A stretch of DNA of 64,000 nucleotides, from contig BQJU01000007.1 in NCBI GenBank assembly GCA_021604865.1, positions 1 through 64,000 on the forward strand. The letters are read 5' to 3'. Both the position numbers and the translations under genes were made by a program. The notes beneath the pieces are model-generated. The model was not told the origin of the DNA. It ran no database searches and saw nothing but the letters and a program-made list of their open reading frames with translations. The DNA is from Saprospiraceae bacterium. GTDB lineage: Bacteria; Bacteroidota; Bacteroidia; Chitinophagales; Saprospiraceae. Shown one piece after another: positions 61,181 to 64,000 of this stretch (positions are counted from its first letter, which is position 1; each line of letters begins with the position of its first letter).

Positions 61181-63208
61181 ATGAAGGTACATCAAGCGCT
61201 AGACCAGCTGCCGAAGTTTAATAATGCAGTAGTCACGATTGGCTCCTTTGACGGAGTCCACTGTGGTCATCAAAAGATTATTCAGAAAGTTAAACAACTG
61301 GCTCAGCGGGTTGAAGGAGAGAGCATTCTCATTACTTTTCACCCGCACCCTCGTCAAGTGATCTATCCCAAAGATCAAAGCCTGAAGTTGATTACTACCA
61401 TTGAGGAAAAAGTCCGACTTTTTGAGCAATTCGGGCTGGATCATGTTGTCATTGTTCCATTTACCATTGAGTTTTCCCAAATGAGTGCTGATGAATATAT
61501 CCAGAAGTTTCTGACGGATAAATTCAACCCCAAATATATTGTCATCGGGTACGACCATCGTTTTGGGTTAAACCGTCAGGGAGACATCAATTATTTGCAG
61601 CATCATGGCCAACGGGCGGGATTTAAAGTGGTAGAAATCCCTAAACAGGAAGTAGACGATATCGCCGTCAGTTCCACCAAAATACGGAAGGCTCTGGATA
61701 TTGGGGATGTCAAAAACGCCCAGTTATTATTAGGCCATTATTTTACCTTGAGTGGCAAAGTAGTGCATGGCCAAAAGATAGGCAATACGCTGGGATTTCC
61801 CACTGCAAATATTGACCTGAAAAACAAATTCAAACTAGTCCCTCCCAATGGCATTTATGCGGTTCACATACACTGGGATGGTGAAGTTTATGACGGTATG
61901 CTCTATATAGGCAACCGCCCCACCATCAAAGAGCACAACAACCAGACTATTGAGGTTAACATTTTTGATTTTAATCAAAACATCTATGGGGAGGTACTTG
62001 TGGTAGAACTGGTGTCCTATATCCGGGATGACATGCAATTAGAAAGCCTGGATGAATTGAAAAAACAATTGTTATCCGATAAAAAAAAGACGGAAGAAAT
62101 TTTTCAAAAACAGCAATCACAACCTGCCATAAATAGTCGCTTAGTCCTACCTGAAGTGGCCATCGTTATTTTGAATTATAATGGAAAGGGGCATTTGGAA
62201 AAATTCCTGCCTTCTGTCCAAAAAAGCCTTTATGACAACCTGGAAATAATAGTCGCAGACAATGGTTCTACTGATGATTCCGTCGCTTTTCTGCAAAAGA
62301 ATTACCCCCAGGTAAAATGTCTTCAATTAACTACCAATTATGGCTTTGCCGAAGGGTACAATCAGGCCCTAGAGCTGGTAGATGCCGATTATTATGTGTT
62401 GTTAAACTCTGATGTTGAAGTACCTACAGATTGGGTGAGGCCACTGATTTCCTATATGGAAAATAACCAGGAAGTGGCCGCATGTCAACCCAAAATAAAA
62501 GCCTATCACCAAAAGGACACCTTTGAATATGCTGGTGCTGCTGGTGGCTGGCTTGATAGTCTGGGTTATCCTTTTTGCCGGGGCCGGATATTTGATTTTG
62601 TAGAAAAAGACAACGGCCAATACGATCAAAATTCGGAAATATTCTGGGCCAGTGGTGCAGCCCTTGTAATTCGTGCACCACTTTTTCATAAGATTGGTGG
62701 TTTTGATGGCGACTATTTTGCCCATGCCGAAGAAATAGACCTTTGCTGGCGATTGAAGAGAGCTGGATACAAAATTGAAGTAGTTTCAGATTCAGAAGTT
62801 TATCATGTTGGAGGCGGCACCCTTGAATACAATACGCCAAGAAAGGCATTCCTCAATTTCAGGAATTCCCTTTTTACACTCCTAAAAAATGAACCCGTAG
62901 AGAAATTAATATGGTTGTTGCCTCTTCGATTAATAATGGATGCATTGGCTGGTGTGCTCTTCCTTAGCCAAGGTAAGTTTCAACACATTATTTCTATAAT
63001 CAAAGCCCATTGGAGTTTCTTGGGGGGGGCAGGTAAAGCTTGGCAGAAAAGACGTTTTTACAACCAGCGAATCAAATCTGTACGAATTGGCCCTGCTAAT
63101 ACTGGAGCCATTTTTCGAGGTAGCATTGTCTGGCAATATTATGGGCTGGGCAAAAAAAGATTTTACCAACTGGAAGAAACCCGAATAGTAGAAAAACCTG
63201 AGTCATGA
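61181..63208 (+). CDS. RibF (riboflavin kinase/FAD synthetase) fused to a family 2 glycosyltransferase
   Basis: 675 aa, about twice the length of RibF (near 310). Residues 1-185 are FAD synthetase (GSFDGVHCGH at 21-30, ISSTKIR-type VSSTKIRKAL at 163-172). Residues 186-308 are riboflavin kinase (GFPTANIDL at 205-213). A short Lys/Gln-rich linker (300-323) leads into GT2: VAIVILNYNGKGHLE, VADNGSTDDS, LLNSDVEVP and HAEEIDLCWRLKRAGY. The C-terminal hydrophobic segments near residues 570-610 may anchor it. The linker is coded by a run of eight A (62081-62088). Both halves look intact. Confidence 0.85.
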   Translation: MKVHQALDQLPKFNNAVVTIGSFDGVHCGHQKIIQKVKQLAQRVEGESILITFHPHPRQVIYPKDQSLKLITTIEEKVRLFEQFGLDHVVIVPFTIEFSQMSADEYIQKFLTDKFNPKYIVIGYDHRFGLNRQGDINYLQHHGQRAGFKVVEIPKQEVDDIAVSSTKIRKALDIGDVKNAQLLLGHYFTLSGKVVHGQKIGNTLGFPTANIDLKNKFKLVPPNGIYAVHIHWDGEVYDGMLYIGNRPTIKEHNNQTIEVNIFDFNQNIYGEVLVVELVSYIRDDMQLESLDELKKQLLSDKKKTEEIFQKQQSQPAINSRLVLPEVAIVILNYNGKGHLEKFLPSVQKSLYDNLEIIVADNGSTDDSVAFLQKNYPQVKCLQLTTNYGFAEGYNQALELVDADYYVLLNSDVEVPTDWVRPLISYMENNQEVAACQPKIKAYHQKDTFEYAGAAGGWLDSLGYPFCRGRIFDFVEKDNGQYDQNSEIFWASGAALVIRAPLFHKIGGFDGDYFAHAEEIDLCWRLKRAGYKIEVVSDSEVYHVGGGTLEYNTPRKAFLNFRNSLFTLLKNEPVEKLIWLLPLRLIMDALAGVLFLSQGKFQHIISIIKAHWSFLGGAGKAWQKRRFYNQRIKSVRIGPANTGAIFRGSIVWQYYGLGKKRFYQLEETRIVEKPES

Positions 63209-63930
63209 AGACGCCCTTTACGGTCCTATACGAAGATGAAACATTTATAGTTATCAACAAACCGGCAGGGCTTTTGTCCATTCCTGATCGATATGTTCCG
63301 GAAAAAGCCAATCTGTACCATTTGTTATTGGCTACAAACGAAGACATCCGTATTGTACACCGTTTGGATCGGGAAACCAGCGGCATCATTTGTTTCGCCA
63401 AAACGGAAGACGCTCACAAACACCTATGCAAACAATTTGAGGAGCGCAATATCCAAAAATATTACCTGGCACTGGTAGATGGACATCCTAATCCTGAAGA
63501 GGGTAGCATTGACCGACCTATCGCGAAACATCCTTCCAAAAGTGGTAAGATGATGGTGAGCAACCGGGGAAAAGAAGCATTAACTACCTATAAAATACTG
63601 GATAAATTTCAGCATTTCAGCTTAGTGGACATAAGTATTCATACTGGGCGTACTCACCAGATCAGGGTGCATTTCCAGGGTATTGGCCATTCGCTGGCCG
63701 TAGATCCGCTGTATGGAAAAAGAGAAGCCTTTTTTCTTTCGGAAATCAAACGAAAAGCATTCCGGATAGGTAAAGACCAGGAGGAACGCCCCTTACTGAG
63801 CCGCACCAGTTTGCATGCCAGCCGGCTTATTCTCTCACATCCGGAAAGTGAAGAAAGCATCGAGTTTGAAGCTCCCTTGCCCAAAGACTTACAAGCGGTG
63901 ATTAAACAATTAAACAAATGGGGAAAGTAA
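63205..63930 (+). CDS. RluA-family pseudouridine synthase
   Basis: 241 aa. Converts uridine to pseudouridine in rRNA or tRNA. The catalytic Asp55 is in IVHRLDRETSGI. LYEDETFIVINKPAGLLSIP starts the domain, and GRTHQIRVHFQGIGHSLAVDPLYG is the second signature (cited as two pieces, GRTHQIRVHF and DPLYG). No S4 domain, so it is nearer RluA/TruC than RluD. ATG overlaps the preceding TGA as ATGA, so it is co-translated with the RibF fusion. Confidence 0.9.
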   Translation: MKTPFTVLYEDETFIVINKPAGLLSIPDRYVPEKANLYHLLLATNEDIRIVHRLDRETSGIICFAKTEDAHKHLCKQFEERNIQKYYLALVDGHPNPEEGSIDRPIAKHPSKSGKMMVSNRGKEALTTYKILDKFQHFSLVDISIHTGRTHQIRVHFQGIGHSLAVDPLYGKREAFFLSEIKRKAFRIGKDQEERPLLSRTSLHASRLILSHPESEESIEFEAPLPKDLQAVIKQLNKWGK

Positions 63931-63945
63931 GCGCTTGAATGACTA

Positions 63946-63981
63946 AAAAACCGGTACCAAATTACTTTGATACCGGTTTTT
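63946..63981. terminator. Terminator after the pseudouridine synthase gene
   Basis: Perfect 11-bp inverted repeat AAAAACCGGTA (63946-63956) / TACCGGTTTTT (63971-63981), with a 14-nt loop. The T run on the right and A run on the left allow use on either strand. It closes the ribF-rluA operon. Confidence 0.75.
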
Positions 63982-64000
63982 AGGAATAGAAAAACATCCT

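Noticed and set aside
1-64000. CRISPR arrays, prophage or complete insertion sequences
   Set aside because: No regularly spaced direct repeats, transposase, integrase or phage structural genes are recognisable in the window.

Overview
The window reads as chromosome of a Bacteroidota bacterium, probably of the Saprospiria group (lineage is an inference from protein style). The signs are a promoter consensus of the TTTG-N19-21-TAnnTTTG type, few Shine-Dalgarno sequences, many lipoproteins, a type III glutamine synthetase, and the GT-B, NodB and FemAB content usual for that phylum.

Region 1 (1-1.7 kb) is a tRNA-Ser(UGA) gene with its own promoter and terminator, followed by about 1.1 kb of apparently non-coding DNA. 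Region 2 (1.7-34.9 kb, all on +) is one large Wzx/Wzy-type exopolysaccharide locus. It holds an export lipoprotein and Wzc-like kinase, a flippase, a polymerase, a GDP-4-keto-6-deoxymannose branch (Gmd, Fcl-like enzyme, sugar aminotransferase), five glycosyltransferase-like proteins including a tandem duplicate, and three asparagine-synthetase-like proteins. It also holds five NodB-type deacetylases, two FemAB/GNAT-like proteins, an ATP-grasp ligase and an MBOAT/SGNH acylation pair. After a 0.7 kb gap come a sugar-1-phosphate transferase, a further deacetylase and a formyltransferase. Gmd, aminotransferase and formyltransferase together suggest an N-formyl-4-amino-4,6-dideoxymannose (N-formylperosamine-like) sugar.

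Region 3 (34.9-40.6 kb) has a beta-helix lipoprotein, an FGE-fold lipoprotein, a hypothetical lipoprotein, peptidase T and a small membrane protein. Region 4 (40.8-47.8 kb, minus) is a nitrogen-assimilation block: glnK, amt, a beta-barrel porin, a type II glutamine synthetase and a type III glutamine synthetase. Its gaps carry a promoter plus 5'-UTR hairpin ahead of the type III gene, an inverted-repeat element, and a promoter-terminator pair that may make an RNA of about 80 nt.

Region 5 (48.1-55.3 kb) has an HhH plus outer-membrane-barrel protein and a two-gene operon. The operon encodes a 131-aa protein that looks like a ubiquitin/ThiS-type beta-grasp protein ending in Gly-Gly, and a DUF4132 protein. 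Its -7 promoter element lies inside a perfect 13-bp inverted repeat. Upstream sits a 613-636 aa protein with a C-terminal restriction-endonuclease-like domain. I regard this Ubl-like/DUF4132 pair as the best candidate for an undescribed system.

Region 6 (55.5-64 kb) is mostly housekeeping: GNAT, NamZ-type muramidase, DEDDh exonuclease/GIY-YIG fusion, pyrF, a NifU-like scaffold, Mrp, an unusual fusion of RibF with a family 2 glycosyltransferase, and an RluA-type pseudouridine synthase.
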